Part shown: positions 47,002-59,228 of the stretch, piece after piece
Layout: every line of letters starts with the position of its first letter
Position numbering within the stretch: the stretch's first letter is position 1
Assembly: GCF_002575655.3 (NCBI RefSeq)
Contig: NC_053040.3
Coordinates: 223,524,628 to 223,588,627, forward strand
Direction: 5' to 3'
Length of the DNA: 64,000 nt
From: Aegilops tauschii subsp. strangulata
Lineage: Eukaryota; Streptophyta; Magnoliopsida; Poales; Poaceae
Made by a program: the position numbers and the translations under genes
Notes under the pieces: model-generated
Seen by the model: the letters and a program-made list of their open reading frames with translations, nothing else
The model's database searches: none
Told to the model about the DNA's origin: nothing

Positions 47002-48756
47002 GTGCGTCTAGCCGCATGCTCGGTGTCTATGTACCGTGTACTCGTTAGCAACCAACCGGCCCTTTTCAAGACACCCTGCTTGCTGATGCCCGATCCTCGC
47101 AGGTGGCCCAGACACGGACTTGATGATCCTATGGAAGTTGCTACCGTGCCCCTCGACATGCTACCAGTACTCGCCCACCTGTCCTTCATGCGCGACCACT
47201 ACTGGGCGGGCATGAAGGCCAACTGGATCATCCTCATCCACTAATCCGGTAGTCTGTGGCGTCTCGTGGATATCTACACCCAGCGAGAGATCACCCTTCC
47301 ATCGTTGGATACCGCCGGCATCGAGCCTTGCGGCCCGCCGGACACTCGTGCCTACTACGCACGAGACGCGTCGAGCTTTTGGTACGACCTCCGCTTGCTG
47401 AAGGTTGTAATCTGCGAAGTGCCCACACCATGAGAAAACTACATGGATTACAATCTCATTGCCTTGTTTGATGGGGGATTAGTCTATCTGGAATCCGGTC
47501 ACCATACATGGTTATGGCTCGTCATTAATCCTGTTGACCCTCCATTTCTGTCTGACGCTATAGTGCACGATGGCATCGTTTACGCGGTCGACGCACAGAT
47601 TGGCTGCATATACTGGTGGAATTTATCGTTGTGTAATTGTTCTATCTCATCTCATCTTTACCTTATAAATACGACCGCCTGTTGATTGTTAGAAATTTAG
47701 AATAGATAGTATGTCTATAACCACGTCATGGCTATATGTTCCTCTCATTTCCTAGTTTTTTATGACCACACATGTTATTGTTAGAGTTGATATGAGAACA
47801 ATTGGCATCTAACGGTTGTTAGAATAGATATTATGAGTATAACCTCATGATTGCTATATGTTACTCTCATTTCCAAGATTTTAATTACCACACATGTTAT
47901 TGTTAGAGTTGATATGAAAACAGTAGTAACTGCTATGGTAGAATATGAGTAGGCCATGGCATAGCTGTTTTCCTCTCATTTTTACATGATGTTTGAACCA
48001 TGACATATTGCTAGAATATGAAAGCCATTGGCTCATTTTTTAAACTTGGGGTATGATTATGACCACGGTATTGCAATTCTCTGGCTATGATCTGTGTCAC
48101 TGTTATAATAATCTTAATTCCACACATACTATGAACATGATTGTATATTTTTGTCCTTTTGGTCTCCAATTTGATTTCTTCCAGCAGACGCAAATGTGTT
48201 GGCCTTCATAATTCCAGGACCTGGAAATATACAAGTCAATGGGTGGTAGTTTATCGCTCGTTCAACTGACGGTAGGCATTTGATGCTCATCCACACGTAC
48301 CAAATTGACCAAACCATTTCATCAAACCACATGCAGTACAATGCCTGGGGCATTCACGACTGTGATGGCTATGGCTGCTTCGTGTTCAAGAAAGATCCCA
48401 GCTCTGTTGGGCTAAGTGTATTCAACTGGAGGCGGGTTTACAGCCTCGGCAATCACTCCATGTTCCCCGGGCTCAATTATCCGATCATCCAACCAATCAT
48501 CGATCATATCACCGGCGATGATTACAGTGCTATGTAACTTCCATTCGCCAGGGGGAACTGTGTTTACACATCGTACCATGGGTTTCATGAATCACCATAT
48601 CCAGAGATTCGTCGACACAGCTTGTTGCTAGATGATCTTCAGTGTGTGAAAGGCATCAAGCTTCCAAGCAATGAATGGCTTTTCCAAACCCGACATGCGG
48701 TGATGTGGTTCATGCCAACAGCAAATATGCACAACTTGATTCATAGTGATATCTAG
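47002..48756 (+). pseudogene. DUF295 (KIB1-4 beta-propeller type) pseudogene
   Basis: Exon 1 (47002-about 47690) encodes SVSMYRVLVSNQPALFKTPC, then PRRWPRHG, an in-frame TAA at 47242, TQREITLPSLDTAGIEP, a TGA near 47433, and FLSDAIVHDGIVYAVDAQIG. Exon 2 starts after an AG at 48187 and encodes FIIPGPGNIQVNGW, a TAG, STDGRHLMLIHTYQ, GCFVFKKD and LPSNEWLF, with a further stop near 48537, ending at TAG 48756. The order of blocks (LIHxSGSLW, ITLPS, DAIVHDGIVYAVD, GCFVFK) is that of grass DUF295 proteins, often joined to an F-box. The N-terminal F-box part would lie left of 47001, where the LTR now stands. At least four stops: a dead copy. Confidence 0.7.
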
Positions 48757-49035
48757 ACTAAGCCATGTATCCTGCTGTTGTAGCATGACCCTCTTTTGTT
48801 GGATATTATGTACTGTAGTTAGTTTGAAGGATAGATACCTTTATTTATATATATATCAGTTAGGCTTCAAGTGCGTACTTGTTGGTGAAAGTGTTGTCCA
48901 ATGGGAATTATATTTTGTATTACTCATGTAGCCTACAAAGTTTGTCACACAGCCTTGTAACTTCGTACTCCATTTCTAAATTTGTAGTACTAGCAGTCCT
49001 CTATACGGTATATTGCGCTACTCATACTACTACCA
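48757..49035. other. Spacer, no gene recognised
   Basis: AT-rich 3' flank of the DUF295 locus with no supported ORF. Confidence 0.4.
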
Positions 49036-49232
49036 CCCTCCTGGTTTATTGGTCCCCTTTGTAATTTGTGTCAAATTTTGACCATAAATTTAACTAACTA
49101 AATGTTGATGCATGTCACAAAAAATTATATCGTTGGATTCGTATTTGAATATAGTTTCCAACGGTATAATTTTCGGTAACATGCATTGACATTTTGTTAG
49201 TTAAACCTATGGTTAAAATGTGACACTACGAC
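49036..49232. mobile_element. Stowaway-like MITE with worn right end
   Basis: Left: ctcctggtttattggtcc, then gtgtcaaattttgacc and aactaactaaatgttgatgc. The right side carries the complement (tgcattgacattttgttagtt, then ggttaaaatgtgacac), giving a long foldback centred near 49150. The outermost right repeat is no longer clear. Confidence 0.65.
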
Positions 49233-49581
49233 TAGTAAGTAGTATAGTAGTACTAGTATACGCCCGTCAAATTATTCATCATGTCCTCACATTGAATTGA
49301 CGTGACAACGCGCTGCGTGTGAGGTGACACAAGAGTCCGACGGTGTGTTCGGTTGACCAAAGTGAGCCTCACCCCTCTCGTAGTACAACAACACTCTCCC
49401 ATTCTCTACAAAATCACTCTCCCATTCTCTCCCAGTCTCCCCGCCTCCCAGTCGCCACCTTATTCCAATCCAATTGGTACGATGAGCGATGAGCTACTAG
49501 AGTTGTTATACTTCATTGCAAGTAGGCAAGGAAGACGCTGAGAAAATTAATCTCAACAAGGATGCTCTTTAAGCTAGCCAG

Positions 49582-50563
49582 ATGAAGGAAGGAACCAGCG
49601 AGGCCGCTCCTGTGAGTATTCGTCCCGTCACCCTATATGATGATTTCGATCTTTATGGGGGTTTTCAAGTCTTTAGAGTATGCATGTAGTAATGAAGCCG
49701 AGACCCTAGTTTGTTCGGGTATTGTGGACTTCAGATTTGGAGTAGCACTTATCTGTCAAAATCTTTCATCATTTACTTAAACAGTTGATTGATCATACAT
49801 TGAGTACCGTTTAACTAGAATCAACCGATGCAAGTCCAAGAAGGACTGGCCGGTGTTGCCGGCTGGCGTCAAGTTCGATCCCATGGTTCAGGAGCTGATC
49901 GAGCACCTTGAGGCCAAAGTGAGTGCTAACAGCGCGAGATCTCACCCTCTCATTGATTTGTTCATACCAACCATCGACAGCGAGCACGGCATATGCTACA
50001 CCCATCCTGAGAAACTTCCAGGTGAGACACCGATCGGCCGTCTACTTGCACAAATATATTCCATTGTTTATACCTCTATTTTTCTTTTTAGACGCAGACC
50101 TAATGAAGCAATTACAATTTGACAGTTAATAAAAAGTGAAGCAAGTGACTGCAACATGCCAAAGATATTTTGAAAATGCCAACTACGTACCCTAAAACTT
50201 GTATTCGCTAATACTGCAGGTATCACACTAAGTGGCCTAAAGAAGCATTTCTTCCAGCGCGACTCTAGGGTGTTCAAAAGGGGCACGCGGACGCGTCGCA
50301 AGATACAGCCGGAGTGCGTCATGCACGCGGTGTGGCACAAGACCGGCAATACCTTGCCGGTGAAGGTGAACGGCCGACAGACGGGTAGCAAAAAGGTTCT
50401 GCTGCTGCACACCAACAAGAACTTCGACCAGCAGAGGACCAACTTGGTGATGCACCAGTACCACCTCGGGGACCTGGAGGAAGAGAAATAGCGGGAGCTG
50501 GTCTTCTGCAAGATTTTCTACCAGACGAACACTAGGGCCAGGACTAAAAAGATTATAAGTTAG
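49582..50563 (+). pseudogene. NAC-domain gene (SOG1/NAC8-like subgroup) with premature TAG
   Basis: NAC proteins are plant transcription factors. Proposed exons: 49582-49611 (MKEGTSEAAP, then gtgag), 49835-50021 and 50220-50563; phases agree. Exon 2 holds subdomain A and part of B ([34 protein letters not shown]). Exon 3 holds LSGLKKHFFQRDSR, RTRRKIQPEC, WHKTGNTLPVKVNGR and NLVMHQYHLGDLEEEK. A TAG follows at 50489-50491, then the frame continues with the expected ELVFCKIFYQT to TAG 50561. So the product loses the last part of the NAC domain and has no C-terminal activation domain. The block order matches the subgroup that includes the DNA-damage regulator SOG1, but no such role is implied for a truncated copy. 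Confidence 0.75.
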
Positions 50564-51299
50564 TTTGGTATTGGTACTTGTTCTACCTGGTTGTCTGCAA
50601 GTTGGTATTGTTGTTAATGATCTTTCGGTATGAACTTGGCATTTGCTTCCAACCATCATGTCGAGGGTCGATGTGGATATAAAGCTGAATCATTTATTTC
50701 GAAACAAATTTTCAGGCACGTGACATTTTTATGGGTAGCATAAGCACCTGCCATTCGAATTCCCAATTCTCCAAAAAAAATACATCTTCGAGTACGCATG
50801 GGATCCATCCGGTTTCACAGGCTGATAGTTGGACGCATCACATTAGGACTGGGCTGTGGCATGCCAAGCCCAGGTGTAAATTGTTAAAAGAGAGGAGCGA
50901 TGGATTTGGGCCTTCCAGAACAGTTAAGTGTCGTGACCTCGATCGCGTGAAGCGCCTCCCATGGACTAAAAAAAGGCCTAGTCAGTTATTATTAGTTGAA
51001 ATATGTAAAACATTCCATAATAAAAAGAAATATGTGAAATGAAATGAATTTAGTCCGGTTTCATTGAATATCATCCGATTTGCATGAAATTCGTCCGTAG
51101 AACCACAAGACGGTTGTCCATACAAAGCCTAACCGTACGGAACCGGCAGGTCCATGGCCGTACGCAAGCAAGTGCATGCACTTATTATCATGATGGAAAA
51201 ATAATGCTGATGCCTGAGAAGGTGAAACCCATGAAATTTTCAACGTAGTTAATAAATGAGAGAATTCTACAAGTACAGACTGATAACTGGGATCCAACA
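50564..51299. other. Spacer after the NAC locus
   Basis: 3' flank, then sequence with ggtccatggccgtacgcaagc that resembles a piece of the 31-33 kb repeat. No gene. Confidence 0.4.
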
Positions 51300-52810
51300 G
51301 GTATATTGTTTTTTCACGTCGAGCAACTATCAACTGGGTTCTAGATAGCCCAGGCTTGGTTTTGTTTTTAACAGGCCCAGCCCATGACGACAATGGGGCA
51401 CAAAGATCCAACAGGTATCTACTAGTCTCTGGCCCTCTAACCTTAGTTTCTCTTAGAACATCCGCAGGCAGTTTTTTACTGAAGAAAACTCACAACCCAG
51501 TTTTATTTTCCTCTAAAAACTCCATCTCCTACTTCAATTTTCTGATCTCTACCTATAGTTTTACTAGTTCATACATATATTATTATATTGAAAATACGTA
51601 AAGTTTCCTTTTCAACTTTACATCCTTATTTTTTGTTTTCTTTTCCCTCCCGGCGCTGATTTTTTACCACTGGTTTTCCCTAAAACCAACTCAATTATGC
51701 CACGTCTTATTAGCCTACAAAAATAAAAAAATATTTTATTTGGAAAATTAGCAAGTTCTTAAAAAATAAATGTTTATCATTTCTGGATTAAAACGTTCGG
51801 ACTCCACCGAAATATGCAAAATTAGGTTGAACATTTTGACCGTGGTCCTGGGTGGAAAATGGTCTGTAATAAATTCCTTAAGAATTAGAAAATGGGCTGC
51901 AAATTATTAAATAAATAGCAAATGGGCTCTATGTTGCCTGCCATAGATTTGGAGGCTGACTTGTGGGCCTACTAAGTTCATGCGTAAACAAGGTTTCTCA
52001 AAAAAAAAGAAACTTAGTCAAAAATTGACTCTACCAGCGTCAGACCGTTAGAAGTCAATCCAACGACAATCGTGCTTCTTCAGTCTCTGATCTTCCTGCT
52101 CCAGCCGCCCAAACTAGCACCACCGGAACCTCCTGCTCCCGCCTCCGGTGGCTAGCTGTGATGTTGGGCAGGCCTCACGGCCCCACCCTACTCGCATCCC
52201 TGGCCTGGCCATCCCTCTACTCACACACACCCCCTGTTATTCCCCGGCGATGACAGCCTCACATTGCAGCCGAACCAGTAAACCCTTGTACCCCCTCCAC
52301 GTGGGAAATAACTGCCGAGTCTTCCTCGGCTCGGGTCGTTCCCTTACTTGGCCTCATCGTCTTCCACCGCCTTGGTGCTCTCGGCGCGGTGTGGTCAACA
52401 TGGTCAACAAACGACATCCATCGGAAGAGGACTGTACGTGGAGAGGCCGACAACTGGGTCCATGGCGGTGAAGTGCCTCCGTTTTTTGCGAGTAGGAAGT
52501 GCCTCCTTATTACGCACAAAACATTGATTCTCCACCTGACAGCGGGGACCCACCGCAGGGGCCTTCGTATTTTGCAAACAAAACGTACCCCGCGCTGACG
52601 GCTAGGACCCACTAGTTATATCTTCGCACGCAAGGAATTGCCTCCTTATTACACGCAAAAAAAGATTCCCCCCCTACCTCAAACCCACCAGATTTGGAGG
52701 CTGACTTGTGGGCCTATTAAGTTGAAGAAGATGCAGGGCTTTCTCAACGTAGTCAATATAAATGATTCTAGTTGTAGTGACCGTACGATGTTAATCCAAT
52801 GGTCATGCGT
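51300..52810 (+). repeat. Second copy of the long repeat unit (see 30870-33180)
   Basis: The AT-rich part (aatgggctgcaaattatta) matches 31540-31880. A full unit starts at about 51953 (ggaggctgacttgtgggcct) and passes through the C-rich block (52140-52340) and cggaagaggactgtacgtgg (52423). A new unit begins at 52695 and is cut at 52810 by the LTR. Confidence 0.6.
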
Positions 52811-53743
52811 TGGCATGGAAGCACGGTCACCTATGGAGCAGGGGTATCCCTTTGTGGTTCGGCAAGGGACGGTCACATTGCACAAAGAGCAGAAACATCA
52901 AGGGCAGCGCGGCGATGGACAACTCTCTTTTACCCAAGTTCGGGCCGCTTTGCAGTGTAAAACCCTACTCCTGCTATGGTGGATTGATCTGGAGGAACAC
53001 AAAGACACAACATGCTCTAGCCCAGCAAGGGTGCCTCAGTGGGAGCAGCGTGTACAAGTGTTGGGGGATCTAAAATTCCAACCCTTTGCTAGGTTGCCTC
53101 AGACCTCCCTTTATAGCTTAAGGGGTGACCACATTGGCAAAACAGTCATTTCGGTGTGATTAGATAGCTAACTGTGCTATCATACCTAATTCTGGAGTTA
53201 GGACAAAGTGCATTAAATGCACAGCTAGGTGTCATGCTGAAGTTGAAGCACGGCAAGCTTGTCGCGCTGCTTACCCATCTTCTCCTTATTAGCATGACAC
53301 ACCATCTGGACGGGTGTCAATGAAGCTAATCTCTTACCCACCATGCTGCCACATGCCTGACAGGATCCACCTAGTTACTTGATAGCTTGACACCGCACTG
53401 ATTAATGCCTTGGGTATGATGAGCTGGAGCAGTGGCGTCTTGGTGAAGGCCTACCGGCAAGGAGCCTGGCAGGTTCTGAGCTTGACGGCCCCGGAAACCT
53501 TGCCGAGGCGAACTGGTGTTGCCCATCAAGTGCAGCTTCTACCCGGCCAGGCTCTCCTGCACGGCAAGGGAGGCTTCTCCTAAGGTGATCTCCTGTCAAC
53601 TTGATCTTCTTAATGCTCTCCTTGATCTCACGAAGAGCGGTTTCTCTAGCTTGTCTGTTGTCCTGTCTTAGCACTGAGTTATGATCGACATCACGCGTGT
53701 GGGTGAGTCCGGGCGGCAAACATGAATGTTTGTTGCACCGACA
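52811..53743 (-). mobile_element. Gypsy 3' LTR (933 bp)
   Basis: On the - strand it begins TGTCGGTGCAACAAACATT at 53743, preceded by a polypurine-like tract (ccaggcctgggggctcc, plus-strand 53744-53760), so the internal region lies to the right and this is the 3' LTR. A TATA-like box is at 53108-53115 (- strand). Left end TGGCATGGA aligns with the left end of 46097-47001. Left flank tgcgt (52806-52810). Confidence 0.75.
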
Positions 53744-54257
53744 GGAGCCCCCAGGCCTGGTCTATACATGCCGTCAGGCATCATTGGGGCGGGCCCAAAC
53801 AATGCACATGCTCACATACTGACCTTGCCGTGTCGGGTGCCCTTGTTTTTGAGGTTTGCTTTGCTTCTTCATTATCCTAGAATTGAGTTTACCTCTGGGT
53901 CTCCCACGAGACAAGTAACACACAAACAACGTAGGTTCACCCATGCAGTGGTCTAGAGGACACCCACATTCACGGGGGTCAATTAGGGTGCCCGTGCGTG
54001 AACCGGGGGTAACTGCCATTTCACTTCACCCACTACGCCTGTCGTTTCCGCCATGTGTGCCACATGCATTGCGCGAGGTTGGTGGTGGATGCGTAGGGCG
54101 CGGGAATGTGTGCCTTGGCAGGAGACTCGGCACCCTGGATTGGCGTAAAGTGGCGGCTGACGAATCTAGATGTTGTCAGGGGCGTAGAGAGGCCGGATTG
54201 GAGGAGTGGTGCGGTTGTCCCAGAGTAATGGAGAGTCAGCCTCCCGCCTCGCTCCAT

Positions 54258-54265
54258 TATAAAAA
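54258..54265 (+). promoter_or_regulatory. TATA box for the antisense B3-like ORF
   Basis: tataaaaa within ccattataaaaaggggc, 78 bp upstream of ATG 54336. It drives transcription antisense to the gypsy element. 53761-54257 is non-coding upstream sequence. Confidence 0.65.
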
Positions 54266-55455
54266 GGGGCGCGAGGGGGAAGGCGATGCTCATCCATACG
54301 CCTCCTCCTTCTTCCTTCTTGTTTTTGCTTCCGCCATGACGAGGGGAAAGGGTCGTGCTCCGGCTCCAATGGCGGCGACGAGGGCTTCTTCTCGGCACCG
54401 TGCTCCTAGCCCCGTTGCGGCTACAGGGGCAGAATCCAGTGCGCTAGGTGAAGCCGTGAGGCTCGGTCGAGGTTGGCGAGGCACTCGGGGCCGAGGTGGA
54501 CGCGGTGGTGCACCGGCTGTGCCTTCCCTGGCTGCTCTGGCGCCAATGGAGGGCCATGTGGGGGACACGGCACTGGAGTTCATTATCAGGCTGCACGAGC
54601 CCCCGCATAGCCGCCTGCGGCTTCCTCGCCCCTTTGCAAGGGTGATGGAGGTTCATCAGCCACACGGGTTGAGGCTGCACATGAGGGGTTGCTGCAATGG
54701 CACCATGCGGGTGGACGTCGAGTACCCTGCACCTCATGTCATGCTTCTTCGGCGTGGCTGGAAGACTTTTGCTCGCGCCCACAGCCTTGCGGAAGGGCAC
54801 GTTCTCCACTTCAAGCTGATGGAGGCTGATCTGCTCTCCATCAAGGTCTTCGGGTGTTCGGGTGCTCGCTTAGGGTGCTGCGCGGAGAGCTCTGATACGT
54901 CTCCAATGTATCTATAATTTTTGCTTGTTCCATGTCGTTATATTATCATTCTTGGATGTTTTACAAATCATTTTATGGAAACCTTATATAATTTTTTGGG
55001 ACTAACCTATTGACATAGTGCCCAGTGCTAGTTGTTGTTTTTTGCTTGTTTTTTACTTTGCACGAAATCAATACCAAACGGGGTCCAAATGCAGTGAAAC
55101 TTTTTGGAGAATTTTTCTAGACCAAAAGACACAAGATGGGACACAGAAGCACCAGAGGGGGGCTTCGAGGGGACCACAACCCACCAGGGCGCGCCTGGGG
55201 GCCCAGGCGTTCCCAGGTGGGTTGTGCCCACCTCGGTGGCCTCCCGCGCCACCTCTTCGCCCTACAAATCACCAAATATTCCAGAAACCCTAGGGAAGTC
55301 GACAAAACACAATTCTAGCCGCCGCAAGTTCCGGAACCACGAGATCCAATCTAAACACCATCACGAAGGGGTTCATCATCCTCATTGACACCTCTTCGAT
55401 ACTGCGTGAGTAGTTCATCATAGACCTACGGGTCCGTAGGCAGTAGCTAGATGGC

Positions 55456-55458
<3 letters not shown>

Positions 55459-55492
<34 letters not shown>
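55459..55492. repeat. CT microsatellite in the 5' LTR
   Basis: 17 CT units. The matching site in the 3' LTR (about 62265) has only a few, so the tract expanded after insertion. Confidence 0.9.
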
Positions 55493-55495
<3 letters not shown>

Positions 55496-56073
55496 GATTC
55501 TCAATACAATGGTCTCTTGGAGATCTATTTGATGAACTCTTTTTTTGTGGTGTGTTTGTTGGGATCCGATGAACTCTAAGTTTATGATCAGATCTTTTAT
55601 CCATGAATATTATTTGAGTCTTCTTTGATCTCTTATATGCATGATTATTTATAGCCTCGTATTTCTTCTTCAAATCTTTGGTTTAGTTAGGCCAACTAGA
55701 TCGATTTTTCTTGCCATGGTAAGAGGTGCTTTCTGATGGGTTCGATCGTGTGGCGTTCTTTCCCAGTGACAGAAGGGGCAGCAAGACACGCATGTATCAT
55801 TGCTGTTAAGGATAACAAGATGAGTCTATTCCTACATGAATAGATCTTGTCTACATCATGTCATCGTTCTTATTGCATTACTCCGTTTCTCCATGAACTT
55901 AATACACTAGATGCATGCTGCATAGCGGTCGATGTGCAGAGTAAAAGTAGTAGATGCAGGCAGGAGTCGGTCTACTAATCTTGGACGTGATGCCTATATA
56001 TTGATCATTGCCTGGATATCGTCATAATTATTTGAGGATTTATCAATTGCCCAATAGTAATTTGTTTACCCAC

Positions 56074-57702
56074 TAATACGTTTCCAACGTATCTATAATT
56101 TTTTATTGTTCCATGCTATTATATTATCTATTTTGGATGTTTTATATGCATTAATATGCTATTTTATATAATTTTTGGGCCTAACTTATTAACCTAGAGC
56201 CCATTGCCAGTTTTTGTTTTTTCCTTGTTTTTGAGTTTCGCAGAAAAGGAATACCAAACGGAGTCCAAACGGAATAAAACATTCGCGATGATTTTCCTTG
56301 GACTAGAAGATACCTAGGAGACTTGGAGATCAAGTGAGAAGAGCCACGAGGCGGCCAAAAGGGGGGAGGGTGCAACCCCCTGCCTTGTGGGCCCCTCGTG
56401 ACTCCCCTGACCTAATTCTTTCGCCTATTTATTCACATATATTCCCAAACCGCCAGAAGCATCCACTAAAACACTTTTCCACCGCTGCAACCTTTTGTAC
56501 CCGTGAGATCCCATCTTGGGGCCTTTTCCGGCATCCTGTCGGAGGGGAATTCGATCATAGAGGGCTTCTACATCAACTCTATTGCCCTTCCGATGAAGCG
56601 TGAGTAGTTTACCACAGACCTACGGGTCCATAGCTAGTAGCTAGATGGATTTTTTCTCTCTCTTTGATTCTCAGTACCATGTTCTCCTCAATGTTCTTGG
56701 AGATCTATCTGATGTAATCTTCTTTTGCAGTGTGTTTGTTGATATCCGATGAATTGTGGATTTATGATCAGCTTATCTATGAATATTATTTGAATCTTCT
56801 CTGAATTCTTTTATGCATGATTTGATATCTTTGTAACTCTCTTCGAACTATCGGTTTAGTTTGGCCAACTAGACTAGTTTTTCTTGAAGTGGGAGAAGTG
56901 CTTAGCTTTGGGTTCAATCTTGCGGTGTCCTCACCCAGTGACAGAAGGGGCAGCGAGGCACATATTGTATTGTTGCCATCAAGGATAAAAAGATGGGGTT
57001 TACATCATATTGCTTGAGCTTATTCCTCTACATCATGTCATCTTACTTAATGCGTTACTCTGTTCTTCATGAACTTAATACTCTAGATGTAGGCAAGAGT
57101 CAGTCGATGTGTGGAGTAATAGTAGTAGATGCAGGAAGGAGTCGGTCTACTTGACACGGACGTGATGCCTATATTTCATAATCATTGCCTTAGATATCGT
57201 CATAACTTTGCGCTTTTCTATCAATTGATCGACAGTAATTTGTTCACCCACCATATTATTTGCTATCTTGAGAGAAGCCTCTAGTGAAACATATGGCCCC
57301 GGGTCTATTTTCCATCATATAAGTTTCCGATCTACTATTTTCCATCATATAAGTTTTCGATCTACTATTTTCCATCATATAAGTTTTCGATCTACTATTT
57401 TGCAATCTTTTACTTTCCGATCTATAAACCAAAAACCCCCAAAATATTTACTTTATCATTTATTTAGTTTCATCTATCTCTATGATATCTCACTTTTGCA
57501 AGTAACCGTGAAGGGATTGACAACCCCTTTATCGCGTTGGGTGCAAGTTGTTTGATTGTTTGTGCAGGTATTGGTGATTTGTGCGTTGTCTCCTACTGGA
57601 TTGATATCTTGGTTCTCTAACTGAGGGAAATACTTATCTCTACTTTGCTGCATCACCCTTTCCTCTTCAAGGGAAAAACCAACGCAAGCTCAAGACGTAG
57701 CA
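56074..57702 (+). mobile_element. Solo LTR (1629 bp) nested in the 5' LTR
   Basis: It begins TAATACGTTTCCAACG (first TG mutated) and ends GACGTAGCA, with target duplication CCCAC at 56069-56073 and 57703-57707. No primer site or internal sequence is present, so it is a solo LTR. It is a relative of the host LTR but clearly diverged. It contains a 30-bp tandem repeat. Confidence 0.9.
57306..57400 (+). repeat. 30-bp tandem repeat, three units
   Basis: ttccatcatataagttttcg within a 30-bp period starting at about 57306; unit 1 differs at one base (tttcc for ttttc). Confidence 0.9.
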
Positions 57703-58124
57703 CCCACAGTGTGATATTTTCTTGAGAGAAGCCACTAGTGAAATCTACGGCCCATGGGCCTATTCTTTATCATATTTGTTTTCCGATCTATTATTTGCCA
57801 CTTTTATTTTCTGATCTATTATTCCAAAAACCCAAAACTACCTTCCTGCAATTTTATATTCCTTATTTTATTTTGCGTTTTATCGAGATCTATTTATCCA
57901 ATCTACCACAATTTTATCTATCTTTTTATCGAGATCTATTTATCAAATCTTGCAAGTATTTGTTCTTTGTGTGCAGATAACATTTACATAGTGTTTCTTG
58001 GTTCTCCTATTGGATTGATGCCTTGGTTTCATAACTAATGGAAATACCTACCGTAGTTGTGCTGCATCATCCCTTCTTCTTTGGGGAAATACTGACGTAG
58101 TTAAAGCGACATCAAAAGTATTTC

Positions 58125-58140
58125 TGGCGCTGTTGCCGGG
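58125..58140 (+). other. Primer binding site, tRNA-Asp type
   Basis: tggcgctgttgccggg, one base from the tRNA-Asp complement, 10 bp after the LTR end at 58114. Confidence 0.8.
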
Positions 58141-58377
58141 AAGACATCATCAACATCTATCAGGTTCCTAATCACAAATCTCATCTCCATGCAATTTACA
58201 TTATTTGCCATTTGCCTCTCGTTTTCATCTCCCCCACTTCACAAAAATTTGCCTTTTTATTTGCCTTCTTTTCGTTTCCCTTTTTCTCATTCGATTTCTT
58301 GTTTGCGTGTGATCTTGTTTGCTATTGTTGCTTGTGTTGCCATGTGCCTTATATTTGTTTGCATCTTCGCTTGCTAA

Positions 58378-59228
58378 AAATCTATTGATATTGATCCTCA
58401 TCCACTTTCTAATCTTTTTAGAAGATCCAATTATGATAAACCAATTGCTAGTGATTTGAGTGCGCTAGATTATCTATATGAAGTTTTGCTTGAAATTCGT
58501 AAATCTGAAAATTGTGATGAAGTGCTAAAAGAAGAAACTTATGAAGTGATTCACGATAGCTCCCTGAATGAAAAGCATGATTGCAATGGTGTTACTATAA
58601 ATTCTATTGTTGTCAATTATGTTAATAATATGCAAAACCCCAAGCTTGGGGATGCTAATTTTGCTATGTCCACTACTTGTTGCAATGATCATGATTGGGG
58701 TCATAATGATTCTGATGATCTTGAAAATTTGTTTAAGCCTCATGATGAATATGACATTGATAATAATGCTTGCAATTATATTGAAAGTTGGCTTTGGAAG
58801 AGTGCCAACTTTAGAAAATAATAATCCCACGTATTTGGAGAGTGTTCAATCTTATGAATTTTTTTACGAAAGTGGGTTCGGAGAGGTCATGACTTTAGTT
58901 GATGTTAATCCCACTATCTTGGAAGATTGTAAAACTTTTATGCATGTGAATCATGAAGAGAAAAAATTATGTGATAGCTATATTGTTGAATTTGATTATG
59001 ATCCTACATGTAATTATTATGAGAGAGGAAAATATTACTAAATTACCTCTCGTTATGGTTAGATTGCTATTGTTTCTTTCTTTTTCTTTGCATATGCTAG
59101 TTTTTGTTTATCTTGATCATTTATTTGCCTATAAAATGCCTATGCATAGGAAGTATATTACACTTAGATGTGTTTTTCACTTGCTACATGATGCTCTCTT
59201 TGTGTTTCAATTATTATCTTTCATGTGA
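58378..59228 (+). pseudogene. Acidic ORF of the non-autonomous element, frameshifted
   Basis: A frame with ALDYLYEVLLEIRKSENCDE and many Asp/Asn residues (HNDSDDLENLFKPHDEYD) runs to about 58800, shifts one frame (RVPTLENNNPTYLESVQSYE) to a stop at 59041, and a third frame ends with YKMPMHRKYITLR before TGA at 59228. These blocks match the - strand ORF at 12771-14108. Not a known enzyme; function unknown. Confidence 0.55.

Noticed and set aside
46097..53743. The two related - strand LTRs (46097-47001 and 52811-53743) as the ends of one element; flanks gtgcgt and tgcgt look alike
   Set aside because: The primer site lies left of the first LTR and the polypurine tract lies right of the second, so both interiors face away from 47-53 kb. 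The flank likeness is probably chance.
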